Part shown: positions 7,632 to 14,948 of the stretch, piece by piece
Layout: each line of letters starts with the position of its first letter
How positions within the stretch are numbered: position 1 is the first letter of the stretch
Assembly: GCA_943331105.2 (NCBI GenBank)
Contig: CALQKH020000020.1
Location: 1-32,387 of the forward strand
Reading direction: 5' to 3'
Source: Akkermansia muciniphila
GTDB taxonomy: Bacteria; Pseudomonadota; Gammaproteobacteria; Burkholderiales; Burkholderiaceae_C
Length of the DNA: 32,387 nucleotides
Program-made: the position numbers and the translations under genes
Notes under the pieces: generated by a model
The model's database searches: none
Seen by the model: the letters and a program-made list of their open reading frames with translations, nothing else
Told to the model about the DNA's origin: nothing

Positions 7632-8525
7632 ATGCACCCACTCGAAGCCGACTTCAGGGAGTGGTCCAAGCCACCCACTGCGACAGAAGAACAGCGCTGC
7701 TCGGGCGCGGAGAACGTCGTGCGCAACGCAATCCGCTCCTATCCGGCTTTCGCCACCAGAAACATCGAGGTGTTCCCGCAGGGCTCGTACCGGAACGGGA
7801 CGAATGTTCGCGCCAACAGCGATGTCGACATTTGCGTGCGGTGCATGGATGTCTGCTTCTTCGACCTCCCAGCAGGCTACTCGAAATTTGATATCGATCT
7901 CGTCGACGCGAACTACACATACGCCGAGTTCAAGAACGACATTGAGCGGGCGCTTACGAGATATCTCGGAGCCGCAGCAGTCTCGCGTGGAAATAAGGCT
8001 TTCGACCTTCACGCCAATACTTACAGAGTTGACGCCGACGTTGTGCCGACGTTCGAGCATCGCCGCTACTGGGTGCAGGATGGCAGATACACCTACCTAT
8101 CGGGAACCGAGCTACTCCCGGATGACGGCACGAGAATCATCAACTGGCCCCACCAGAATTACGAGAACGGCACAACGAAAAACAACGCGACGGGGACCCG
8201 CTTCAAAAAGCTTGTACGTGTACTCAAACGTCTGCGCGACGAGATGGTCGGGGAGGGTAACGCAGCAGCTAAGATGATCTCGTCATACCTGATTGAGTGC
8301 CTCGTCTGGAACGTCCCTAACGACGCTTTTTTCGACGACCAGTACGCAACTAACCTGCGGTCGATTCTGTTGAACCTCTACTCAAACACGCAGACCGACG
8401 TGGCCTGCAACGAGTGGGGCGAAGTCAACGAGCTGAAGTATCTATTCAGGGTAAGCCAGCCGTGGACGCGGGCCGATGTGAACAACTTCATCGTCGCGGC
8501 GTGGAACCGCGCTGGCTTCAATTGA
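7632..8525 (+). CDS. CBASS CD-NTase (cGAS/DncV-like cyclic oligonucleotide synthase)
   Basis: The protein has 297 residues. The nucleotidyltransferase signature is complete: GS at 51-52 in FPQGSYRNGT, metal-binding D64 and D66 in NSDVDICV, and the third acid in YRVDADVVP (D134 or D136). A helical C-terminal lobe with RFKKLVRVLKRLRDEM follows, as in SMODS-type enzymes. These enzymes sense phage infection and make cyclic di- or trinucleotides that activate a neighbouring effector. The start at ATG 7632 has an AGGGGGA ribosome site within the preceding gene. The next gene is a Cap15-like effector 13 bp away, which supports a CBASS operon. The clade and nucleotide product cannot be told from the sequence alone. 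Confidence 0.9.
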   Translation: MHPLEADFREWSKPPTATEEQRCSGAENVVRNAIRSYPAFATRNIEVFPQGSYRNGTNVRANSDVDICVRCMDVCFFDLPAGYSKFDIDLVDANYTYAEFKNDIERALTRYLGAAAVSRGNKAFDLHANTYRVDADVVPTFEHRRYWVQDGRYTYLSGTELLPDDGTRIINWPHQNYENGTTKNNATGTRFKKLVRVLKRLRDEMVGEGNAAAKMISSYLIECLVWNVPNDAFFDDQYATNLRSILLNLYSNTQTDVACNEWGEVNELKYLFRVSQPWTRADVNNFIVAAWNRAGFN

Positions 8526-8538
8526 TCGGGGGAATGCC

Positions 8539-9201
8539 ATGCTGAGCCGCCTGCATCTATCTGCCATTCTTCTCATCGCCGCCGCACTCTGGGGCGGCAT
8601 GCTCATATTCGATGGCGTGGCAGTGAACGGTAAATGGTTCCGACCATTCTCGACGGTCGTTGGCGTCCTTCTGCTGCTGCTCGTGATCTTTGACATCTGG
8701 GCATGGCGTTGGCGCCTGCTCCGTGGATGGTTCGTGCCTCGGCCAGACCTTCGAGGCACCTGGCGCGTTGAGCTGCGCAGCAATTGGAAGAATCCGGCGA
8801 CCAAAGTCGGCGTCGGGCCGATCGTCGCGTACCTTGTAATCCGTCAAACATTCTCCACGCTGAGCGTCCGTATGCTCACTGATGAGTCGACCTCTGAGCT
8901 GGTCGCCGCCGAGATCAACAAGGCAAACGACGGGACTTACCGCCTCGCGGCAGTTTATCGAAACGAACCTAATCTCTCGGTTCGCGATCACAGCCCAATT
9001 CACTTCGGCGCATTCGTGCTCGATGTGCAGGGCGACCCCGCCAAGGACCTAGTTGGCCACTACTGGACCGATCGCAACACACGCGGTGAGGTGCGTACGC
9101 TGGCGAGTCATGGCTCGATTGCGAACTCGTTCAAGGAGGCACGGACGTTGTTGCCGCCCGACGCCGAAACGGTGCAGGGCGCTGCAATCCAACGGGAGTA
9201 G
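8539..9201 (+). CDS. cap15: Cap15-like CBASS effector (two TM helices plus beta-barrel nucleotide receptor)
   Basis: The 220-residue protein has two N-terminal transmembrane helices (about residues 5-26 and 36-56). A short basic linker leads to a soluble beta-rich domain from RPDLRGTWRVEL (about 69) to about 195. This is the architecture of Cap15, a membrane effector whose small beta-barrel binds the cyclic nucleotide and whose oligomerisation damages the inner membrane. Matching barrel strands include AYLVIRQTFSTLSVRMLT, TYRLAAVYRNEP and LVGHYWTDRNTRGEV. The start at ATG 8539 has a strong GGGGGA ribosome site. It follows the CD-NTase and precedes the DAC-like gene. A close relative with the same layout would be another 2TM-barrel effector; Cap15 is the best fit. 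Confidence 0.82.
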   Translation: MLSRLHLSAILLIAAALWGGMLIFDGVAVNGKWFRPFSTVVGVLLLLLVIFDIWAWRWRLLRGWFVPRPDLRGTWRVELRSNWKNPATKVGVGPIVAYLVIRQTFSTLSVRMLTDESTSELVAAEINKANDGTYRLAAVYRNEPNLSVRDHSPIHFGAFVLDVQGDPAKDLVGHYWTDRNTRGEVRTLASHGSIANSFKEARTLLPPDAETVQGAAIQRE

Positions 9202-9206
9202 CTGCT

Positions 9207-10967
9207 ATGAGCCAGCACTTGATAAAACTATTCATGTGGGGATACCAGCCTCACTACAGATTCAGCGTCGAATATTTACTAAAGCTGACCCTCCAGGCAC
9301 TCGGTGCTGAGGAACCGGGCGGAAAATGCCTGCTGGTCGGCACCAGGATTCCCGACGCTAATGTGATCCACGAGGTCTGCGTCGAGCCCGAGGATGGCCA
9401 ATGGCCGGTTGTTCTGTTCGCCAACCTCATTTCAGCGATCGACGAGCAGATCAAGAATCATCAGCTGAACAACATTTTCTACGGCAACGAGCAGAGCATG
9501 CGAGACAAACCGGAGAACATCCGGCGCGATTCTGTCCGCAAGGCAGTCCAAGATGCTCTCGGACCCTACGACGCTCAGGCGAGCGTGCGTTCTTTTGCGG
9601 GTACCCCCGCTCCCGTCGCCGGATACTACGTCGTCCCAGTTCTCCAGATTCCGAGCGCTGTTTTCGAGCGTTTCCGCCCTCTCCGAGAACCCGTCACCGA
9701 TGGCCACCACACCGGTGTCCCAAGCTTGATTCACGCGGCAATTAACGAGGTTTTAAGCGAAGCGCACGACGAACTGCTCCGCCCAGACCCTGGCCGTTAC
9801 ACCAGCACTAGATTGGCCTCTGCTGGTGAGATCGTGAACCGGGCAGCGTCGAACTTCATGTATGCGCCCTGCGTTGCAATCGGCGATAAAGCCTACGCTG
9901 GCCACAATCTGTTTGAGCGATTTAATCTGATTTCGTCGTTGATGTACGAGGGAGTCGAGGGCAAGGGGCGGATGCTGCTGACCAAGCTTGACAGCGACGC
10001 TGTCGATGTCGCGCTGGCGCTAGAAGATCCGGTACCGTTCAGCGAGCCACGATGGGCTCGTAAGATTTTACAGATGGCATCGGCGGAAATTGCTCTACTT
10101 GCCAGCACCGAAAGCATCCTCGGTCTAGGTAGCCTTGTGAAGGGACACGACCCTTGGAATGCGCAGAATATCTTCGAGGTCGAGTTTCATGACCACCATC
10201 ATTGGAGCTTGTCGTGCGGCGAAGAAGTTCTTCTTGTGAGCAAGTTCGGAGCACCATCACTGCCCAGGGAAAAATTTTCGAGAGTACGGTTGATCGACAC
10301 ATTTCAGCGACTATTCCCTGAAGTGAACGCTGCGGATGTCGATAGCTTCACCGCCTTGTTTGACACAGCCGTCGAGCAACGTCGTGGCAGCATGCTGGTA
10401 GTCGCGCAAGATGCGGCCGCCGAGGCCGCTCGGCTCAGCGGCCAAGGGACGAAGATCGTTCCGACAAAGTTGACCCCCGAGTTGTACCGACGCGTCAGCA
10501 AAATCGACGGCACGATCATCATTGACCCGCAATGCAACTGTCATGCTGTCGGCGTAATCCTGGACGGCCCTTCGAACGATGGTTGCACCCCGTCCAGAGG
10601 CGCCCGCTACAACTCGGGTATCCGGTACGTCGCCGCGTCGCTGACGCCGCGCCTTGCGGTCGTTGTCTCAGACGATAGAACCGTGGACGTGATACCTGTC
10701 CTTCGTCCGCGAGTTCGTCGAAGCGCGATCGAGGCCCGGATTGCAAAGTTGGAGTCATCCTCGGTCGAAAATTACCATGAGCCGATTGGTTGGCTCGACA
10801 CGCACCGGTTCTACCTCGATCAGGCGCAATGCGACCGAGTCAACGCGGTGCAGAGAAAGTTGGACAGCGAGCCAAGAGATGTTGGCGAGATCAGAGTCCT
10901 GCGCGCTGAGTTCCTCCCAGACCCGTTGTGTAACGCGGAGTACATCGAATCAGAGGCCAGTACATAA
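9207..10967 (+). CDS. DisA_N/DAC-fold protein with degenerate catalytic motifs (DACNV-like predicted sensor), CBASS-associated
   Basis: This 586-residue protein starts at ATG 9207 after a GGAG site. Residues about 380-500 match the diadenylate cyclase core: RRGSMLVVAQ, then KIDGTIIID where cyclases have DGA (D434-G435-T436), then GARYNSGIRY where cyclases have GTRHR. The metal-site Asp is kept but the RHR-like motif is lost, so c-di-AMP synthesis is doubtful and nucleotide sensing more likely. Residues about 205-350 (GKGRMLLTKL, RWARKILQMAS, an HDHHHW cluster) form a second conserved region. I recall comparable proteins named DACNV predicted sensors. It is the last gene of a four-gene operon with CD-NTase and Cap15; simple Cap15 CBASS operons lack it. 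Its role, as infection sensor, regulator or second signal enzyme, is unproven. Confidence 0.7.
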   Translation: MSQHLIKLFMWGYQPHYRFSVEYLLKLTLQALGAEEPGGKCLLVGTRIPDANVIHEVCVEPEDGQWPVVLFANLISAIDEQIKNHQLNNIFYGNEQSMRDKPENIRRDSVRKAVQDALGPYDAQASVRSFAGTPAPVAGYYVVPVLQIPSAVFERFRPLREPVTDGHHTGVPSLIHAAINEVLSEAHDELLRPDPGRYTSTRLASAGEIVNRAASNFMYAPCVAIGDKAYAGHNLFERFNLISSLMYEGVEGKGRMLLTKLDSDAVDVALALEDPVPFSEPRWARKILQMASAEIALLASTESILGLGSLVKGHDPWNAQNIFEVEFHDHHHWSLSCGEEVLLVSKFGAPSLPREKFSRVRLIDTFQRLFPEVNAADVDSFTALFDTAVEQRRGSMLVVAQDAAAEAARLSGQGTKIVPTKLTPELYRRVSKIDGTIIIDPQCNCHAVGVILDGPSNDGCTPSRGARYNSGIRYVAASLTPRLAVVVSDDRTVDVIPVLRPRVRRSAIEARIAKLESSSVENYHEPIGWLDTHRFYLDQAQCDRVNAVQRKLDSEPRDVGEIRVLRAEFLPDPLCNAEYIESEAST

Positions 10968-11160
10968 CGCCCTGGCAGTTCCGGGTTGGGTAACCTGTAC
11001 GTCCTACTCCCTTGTCTGTCAAAGTGCGGACCTGCAGTCCCATGTCCAGCAGATGTGAATGCTGATCCTGTAGTTCTTCACAGTAGAGGACGTTGGGTAC
11101 GGCAAAACCGTAGCCCAATCTAAACATCAGTGCCACAAGGTCACCGACTTCAAAGGCCAT
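10891..11160 (-). pseudogene. Small unknown ORF, probably truncated at the CBASS junction
   Basis: Starting at ATG 11160, the first 64 residues lie outside the DAC-like gene and look like real protein (FEVGDLVALMFRLGYGFAVP, then LTDKGVGRTGYPTR). The remaining 25 residues run antisense to the last codons of the DAC-like gene and have no clear character. The natural gene was probably cut where the CBASS cassette joins. It sits downstream of the HTH gene and the 49-codon ORF on the same strand and may be part of one mobile-element operon. No family was recognised. Confidence 0.35.
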
Positions 11161-11177
11161 CAATTTGTTGGCATCAC

Positions 11178-11327
11178 TTAAATATGAGTTGTATCGCCGC
11201 CCTCCATGGAGCGGGCGCGCCGGAGCTTTTGCAATGCCATATTCATCAGCTTTTCAGCTTTTGATTTGCCGATGTAATCTTCAACTAAGCAGTGGAACAC
11301 CAGTTGTTCGAATATTTGTGTCTTCAC
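11178..11327 (-). CDS. Small helical ORF downstream of the HTH gene (in frame after an amber codon)
   Basis: From GTG 11327 it encodes 49 residues rich in helix formers (EQLVFHCLVEDYIGKSKAEK, ALQKLRRARS) and ends at TAA. The open frame actually extends back to 11396, directly after the TAG stop of the HTH gene and in the same frame. The residues in between (EPPTPSDWFRKAPRKDYPAV) also look like coding sequence. It is either a separate coupled gene, the tail of a gene split by a nonsense mutation, or a read-through product. No family was recognised. Confidence 0.4.
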   Translation of the reverse strand: MKTQIFEQLVFHCLVEDYIGKSKAEKLMNMALQKLRRARSMEGGDTTHI

Positions 11328-11396
11328 TGCTGGGTAGTCTTTCCGCGGTGCTTTTCGGAACCAATCCGAAGGAGTTGGGGGCTCAAAGTCAGTGGA

Positions 11397-11603
11397 CTAA
11401 GTTGTCCGCTTTTCCTTTGAATTAAAAGCACCCGTCAGGCTGGCATTTTCAAATTCTTGGATCTCACAAATGCGGTAGAGCACTCGGCCGTTGATTTTTA
11501 AGTACTGTGGGCCGAGACCATCGCTCCTCCAACGTTCCAAAGTCGCTTCTGCAACACACCATCTGGCCGCCAGATGTTTTTGGGATAAGTGCACGGTGTC
11601 CAT
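11397..11603 (-). CDS. AlpA/excisionase-like helix-turn-helix protein
   Basis: The 68-residue protein carries a MerR/AlpA-type winged HTH (helix_turn_helix_17). HLSQKHLAARWCVAEATLERW forms the two helices, and GPQYLKINGRVLYRICEIQEF forms the wing and final helix. Such small proteins are common near integrases of prophages and integrative elements, where they act as excisionases or activators of integrase genes. The ribosome site is GAAGGA before ATG 11603. No integrase is seen in the window. A reading frame continues past its TAG stop, so the annotated end could reflect a mutation. It marks the right part of the mobile region. Confidence 0.7.
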   Translation of the reverse strand: MDTVHLSQKHLAARWCVAEATLERWRSDGLGPQYLKINGRVLYRICEIQEFENASLTGAFNSKEKRTT

Positions 11604-11674
11604 GTTGCGGTCCTTCTATAAAAAAATAGTTGACCTCAATGAACGCTCCATTTCCGACAATCAGTCAAGTTGCT

Positions 11675-11715
11675 GACGCCGGTTCAATTGCGATTTTCGG
11701 AATTGAACCGCCGTC
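11675..11715. repeat. Inverted repeat with 15-bp arms
   Basis: The left arm (11675-11689) and right arm (11701-11715) are complementary at 14 of 15 positions, with ten uninterrupted pairs (CGGTTCAATT / AATTGAACCG) around an 11-nt loop. It lies about 70 bp upstream of the HTH gene start. It may be an operator, an integrase/excisionase arm site or a transcript hairpin. Confidence 0.6.
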
Positions 11716-11744
11716 CGCAAATCTGTAGAATTGGACGGGTTCGA

Positions 11745-11851
11745 TGGGGCGTTCCCATTTGGGTGCGGCGCTGAATTGGGGATTGTTCGCAGGAACTAGA
11801 TGAGGCCCGCAGGGGCTACTCTGAGGCTGTTTGCGCAGTGGTTACGCCCCA
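11745..11851 (+). other. Candidate structured RNA element
   Basis: TGGGGCGT (11745-11752) and ACGCCCCA (11844-11851) can form an 8-bp closing stem about 90 nt apart. Inside are three short hairpins. One is CCC-ATTT-GGG (11754-11763). Two share the same tetraloop: GTTC-GCAG-GAAC (11785-11796) and GCCC-GCAG-GGGC (11805-11816). A terminator hairpin with a T tract begins 18 nt later, so a small RNA of about 150 nt ending at 11896 is plausible. It does not match tmRNA, SRP RNA, RNase P or 6S RNA as I know them. Confidence 0.35.
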
Positions 11852-11869
11852 CCACCAATTAAAGAAAAA

Positions 11870-11896
11870 CCAACCCCTCGGGGTTGGCTTTTTTTT
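11870..11896 (+). terminator. Intrinsic terminator
   Basis: CCAACCCC (11870-11877) and GGGGTTGG (11880-11887) form a tight 8-bp hairpin with a TC loop, followed by C and eight T. No protein gene ends before it on the plus strand, so it probably ends a small RNA or a leader transcript. Confidence 0.8.
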
Positions 11897-11904
11897 GCCT
11901 GTTC

Positions 11905-11996
11905 AATCTCAGACAAATGACAACCCCAGGAGAGAGCTGGCAAGCACCAGTCGCCTTAGGCACCAAGTTGAATGCGCCGAGACGGAACAATAGACC
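11905..11996 (+). promoter_or_regulatory. Degenerate glycine-riboswitch-like leader (tentative)
   Basis: AATCTCAGACAAATGAC (11905-11921) resembles the 3' end of a glycine aptamer. Then GGAGAG (11929), a CTGG/CCAG stem (11937-11950), CGCCTTAGG (11952-11960) and GGAACAATAGACC (11984-11996) follow in the order of a second aptamer. The pairing partner of GAGAG is poor and several conserved positions differ. It ends 21 bp before the amidase start. Confidence 0.22.
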
Positions 11997-12017
11997 CATC
12001 AGGCAAGGAGCGCAGCA

Positions 12018-13502
12018 ATGACTTTGGCAATGAATTGGCACGAATGGGTTCAGCACGATGCCGTGGGATTGGCCGAGCGAGTGCGGATGGGGGATGTATC
12101 GCCTGCCGAATTGGCTTTACAGGCATCAGCCGCAGTGGCGCTGATCAACCCGGCGGTGCACGCGGTGGTCGAGGTGTTTGACGATGTGGTGGCCGACCCA
12201 CTGAAAGACAGGATGAATCCTTCAGGGCCTTTTGCAGGTGTGCCTTTTTTCATGAAGGATTTGGGACCCACGATGAAGGGCCGATTGCAAGAAATGGGTT
12301 CTTTGATGATGCGCGGGAACCGGGCCAGCGCAGACACTTTCCTCACCTCGCAAATGCGCAAAGCCGGCCTGAACATCATGGGCCGCACCACCACGCCCGA
12401 GTTTGGGGTGTGCAGCTCGGCCGAAAACCCGGCGGTGTATGTGACGCGCAACCCCTGGAACCCCGAATACACCAGTTACGGCTCTTCAGCCGGCACGGCG
12501 GTGGCGCTTGCGGCAGGCGTTTTGCCTTTGTCGCACGCCACCGATGGGGGGGGCTCGATCCGCATTCCGGCGGGAGCCAACGGCAACATCGGTTTGAAGC
12601 CCTCGCGCGGGGTGTTTTCTATTGCCCCGGCGGCGTCTGACTTGACCGGTTTGGTGTCCACCCAGGGCTGCCAAAGCCGCACGGTGCGCGATACGGCCGC
12701 ATTTGTGGACCATTGCCGCGGCGGTGCGCCGGGGGAGTTCATGCCGTATTGGATGCCGCCAGAGCCTTACATTGACTTGATCCGGCGAGACCCGCCGCGC
12801 CTGCGCATTGCGTTGTCGCACGAGTGGGGTGACTATCGGGCGGTGCCGCATTTTGTGGACGAGCTGCAGCGCGTGGGGCATTTTCTGGAGGGCCTGGGCC
12901 ACCAGGTGGAATGGGCCTTGCCCGAGGTGGATTTTCGGGCTGCATTTGATGCGCAGACCACTTGCTACATCAGCAATTTCGCGCAGACCATCTCCAACTT
13001 GCTGGCCCCAAGGGGCCTGACGCGCCCTCCGGAGGGGCTGGTTGAGCCGATCAACATCAAGATCTGGGAGATGGGCCTGAACACCAGCTTCACCGAGCGG
13101 GCCCGCATGCAGGCGGTGTTCAACACCACGTCGCGGGCGTTTGGCCAGTTTTTTGAAGACTGGGACATTATCCTCACGCCGATCACCGCTGTGCCCACGC
13201 CCAAGTTGGGCACCACCGAATACCTGACCACCAGTGACAACCCCAGCGTGCTCGATTGGTTTGCCAACCTCTGGCGCAATTTCGCCTACACACCTTTGAC
13301 CAATTTGTGCGGCATGCCCGGTATCTCTTTGCCCATGGCCACACAGCAAAACGGTTTGCCTTTGGGCATCCATGCACAGGCCAAGCAGGCCAACGACGGT
13401 GTGCTGCTGCAATTGGCAGCGCAGATTGAGCGCGCATTGGGCGGCCAATGGCACGCGGGGCGCTTGCCCCAGGTGCATGTATGCCACGGGACGCAGCTCT
13501 AA
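12018..13502 (+). CDS. Amidase signature-family hydrolase
   Basis: This 494-residue cytosolic hydrolase cleaves carboxamide bonds. The Ser-cisSer-Lys triad is visible: K80 in GVPFFMKDLG, S156/S157 in YTSYGSSAGTA, and the nucleophile S180 in DGGGSIRIPAG. Length and motif order are normal for the family, which includes 6-aminohexanoate-cyclic-dimer hydrolases and general amidases. The substrate cannot be assigned. The start at ATG 12018 has AAGGAG seven bases upstream; an internal ATG at 12030 is less likely. It is the first host-like gene right of the island and stands alone, ending at a bidirectional terminator shared with metK. The leader carries a possible riboswitch-like element. Confidence 0.87.
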   Translation: MTLAMNWHEWVQHDAVGLAERVRMGDVSPAELALQASAAVALINPAVHAVVEVFDDVVADPLKDRMNPSGPFAGVPFFMKDLGPTMKGRLQEMGSLMMRGNRASADTFLTSQMRKAGLNIMGRTTTPEFGVCSSAENPAVYVTRNPWNPEYTSYGSSAGTAVALAAGVLPLSHATDGGGSIRIPAGANGNIGLKPSRGVFSIAPAASDLTGLVSTQGCQSRTVRDTAAFVDHCRGGAPGEFMPYWMPPEPYIDLIRRDPPRLRIALSHEWGDYRAVPHFVDELQRVGHFLEGLGHQVEWALPEVDFRAAFDAQTTCYISNFAQTISNLLAPRGLTRPPEGLVEPINIKIWEMGLNTSFTERARMQAVFNTTSRAFGQFFEDWDIILTPITAVPTPKLGTTEYLTTSDNPSVLDWFANLWRNFAYTPLTNLCGMPGISLPMATQQNGLPLGIHAQAKQANDGVLLQLAAQIERALGGQWHAGRLPQVHVCHGTQL

Positions 13503-13522
13503 CCCTGCCAAAACACAGCCAT

Positions 13523-13559
13523 AAAAAAAGCCGCTCAACGAAACGTCGAGCGGCTTTTT
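13523..13559. terminator. Bidirectional intrinsic terminator between the amidase gene and metK
   Basis: GCCGCTC (13530-13536) pairs with GAGCGGC (13548-13554), with an inner ACG/CGT extension. It is flanked by seven A on the left and five T on the right, so it works for both converging genes. Confidence 0.9.
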
Positions 13560-13593
13560 GCACGCGAAAGAGCTCAGTTGGTTTAACGCTACT

Positions 13594-14775
13594 TTAGCGT
13601 CCTGCAGCAGCCTTCAGTGCAGCAGCGCGGTCGGTGCGCTCCCAAGTGAAGTCGGGCTCGTCGCGGCCAAAGTGGCCATAAGCGGCGGTCTTGCTGTAGA
13701 TCGGGCGCAGCAAATCGAGCATCTGGATGATGCCTTTGGGGCGCAGGTCAAAGTGCTCGGCCACCAAAACGGCCAGTTGGTCGTCTGAGATCACGCCTGT
13801 GCCTTCGGTGTTCACCGTGATGTTCATGGGGCGTGCCACGCCGATGGCGTAAGCCACCTGAATTTGGCACTTCGTGGCCAAACCTGCGGCCACGATGTTT
13901 TTGGCCACGTAACGCGCAGCGTAAGCGGCAGAGCGGTCAACCTTGGAAGGGTCCTTGCCCGAGAACGCGCCACCACCGTGCGGGCAAGCGCCGCCGTAGG
14001 TGTCCACGATGATCTTGCGGCCCGTCAAACCGCAATCGCCCTGGGGGCCGCCTATGACGAAACGGCCTGTGGGGTTGATCAAATACTGGGTGTCTTGCAA
14101 CCACTCTTTGGGCAACACCGGCTTGATGATCTCTTCGATGATGGCCTCCACAAAGCTGGCCTTCATCTTGGTCGAAGTTTCGGACTGGTCCGGGCTGTGC
14201 TGGGTGGACAACACCACGGTGTCGATGCTGTGGGGCTTGCCATCCACATAGCGCATGGTCACTTGGCTCTTGGCGTCGGGGCGCAAAAAGGGCAGGCGGC
14301 CGTCTTTGCGCAGTTGGGCTTGACGCTCGACCAGACGGTGGGCGTAATAAATCGGAGCGGGCATCAGCTCAGGCGTTTCAGAGCAGGCATAACCGAACAT
14401 CAGGCCCTGGTCACCCGCGCCGATGTTGAGGTGGTCATCTGACGCGTGGTCCACGCCTTGGGCGATGTCGTTGGACTGCTTGTCGTAGCAAACCATGACC
14501 GCGCAGCCCTTGTAGTCGATGCCGTAATCGGTGTTGTCGTAGCCGATGCGCTTGATGGTGTCGCGTGCGACCTGGATGTAGTCAACGTGCGCGTTGGTGG
14601 TGATCTCACCGGCCAAGACCACCAAACCCGTGTTGGTCAGGGTTTCGGCGGCCACGCGGCTACGGGGGTCTTGCGCAAAAATGGCGTCGAGGATCGCGTC
14701 AGAGATCTGGTCCGCGACCTTGTCGGGATGGCCTTCAGAGACCGACTCGGAAGTGAAGAGGTAATTGCTGGACAT
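13594..14775 (-). CDS. metK: S-adenosylmethionine synthetase
   Basis: This 393-residue cytosolic enzyme makes S-adenosylmethionine from methionine and ATP. The family signatures are intact: [17 protein letters not shown] at the N-terminus (ATP/methionine site), [12 protein letters not shown] near residue 120, and the glycine-rich [19 protein letters not shown] loop near 270. Length is normal. The start at ATG 14775 has a good AAGGAG site. A near-consensus promoter lies about 125 bp upstream, leaving a leader of roughly 118 nt. It converges on the amidase gene and diverges from slyX. It supplies the methyl donor for methyltransferases including those in the island, but that is only general metabolism. 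Confidence 0.98.
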   Translation of the reverse strand: MSSNYLFTSESVSEGHPDKVADQISDAILDAIFAQDPRSRVAAETLTNTGLVVLAGEITTNAHVDYIQVARDTIKRIGYDNTDYGIDYKGCAVMVCYDKQSNDIAQGVDHASDDHLNIGAGDQGLMFGYACSETPELMPAPIYYAHRLVERQAQLRKDGRLPFLRPDAKSQVTMRYVDGKPHSIDTVVLSTQHSPDQSETSTKMKASFVEAIIEEIIKPVLPKEWLQDTQYLINPTGRFVIGGPQGDCGLTGRKIIVDTYGGACPHGGGAFSGKDPSKVDRSAAYAARYVAKNIVAAGLATKCQIQVAYAIGVARPMNITVNTEGTGVISDDQLAVLVAEHFDLRPKGIIQMLDLLRPIYSKTAAYGHFGRDEPDFTWERTDRAAALKAAAGR

Positions 14776-14900
14776 GAAAAAGGCTCCTTGGTTGTTGTGG
14801 ATTTCGGCGTTGCCGACCCTTCAACTTTGGAGCCTGGCGAACGCTTTAGCAGAATTTATGAATCGCCCTGCAAGTAGTTCAGATAACTCGGCGAACACAA

Positions 14901-14928
14901 ATTATAAAAGAAGCCCTAAACCTTGCAA
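14901..14928 (-). promoter_or_regulatory. Predicted metK promoter
   Basis: On the minus strand, TTGCAA (14928-14923) and a perfect TATAAT (14906-14901) are separated by 16 bp. Transcription would begin near 14894, giving a leader of about 118 nt before metK. Confidence 0.6.
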
Positions 14929-14948
14929 TTTCGGGTCCAATATGCGGC

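Larger units (their letters stand above)
11604..12017. other. Gene-free stretch at the right island edge
   Basis: No protein-coding gene is supported here. It holds a 15-bp-arm inverted repeat (11675-11715), a structured stretch (11745-11851), an intrinsic terminator (11870-11896) and a degenerate glycine-riboswitch-like stretch (11905-11996), then the amidase ribosome site (AAGGAG, 12005-12010). No complete tRNA was found that could serve as an attachment site. Confidence 0.6.

Noticed and set aside
11731..11860. tRNA or tmRNA 3' end (GGTTCGA and CCACCA words present)
   Set aside because: No acceptor, D and anticodon arms can be built on either strand; the words occur without a proper T-stem.
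12486..13538. 350-codon open frame opposite the amidase
   Set aside because: It runs through the bidirectional terminator, has no recognisable domain and is antisense to an intact amidase.
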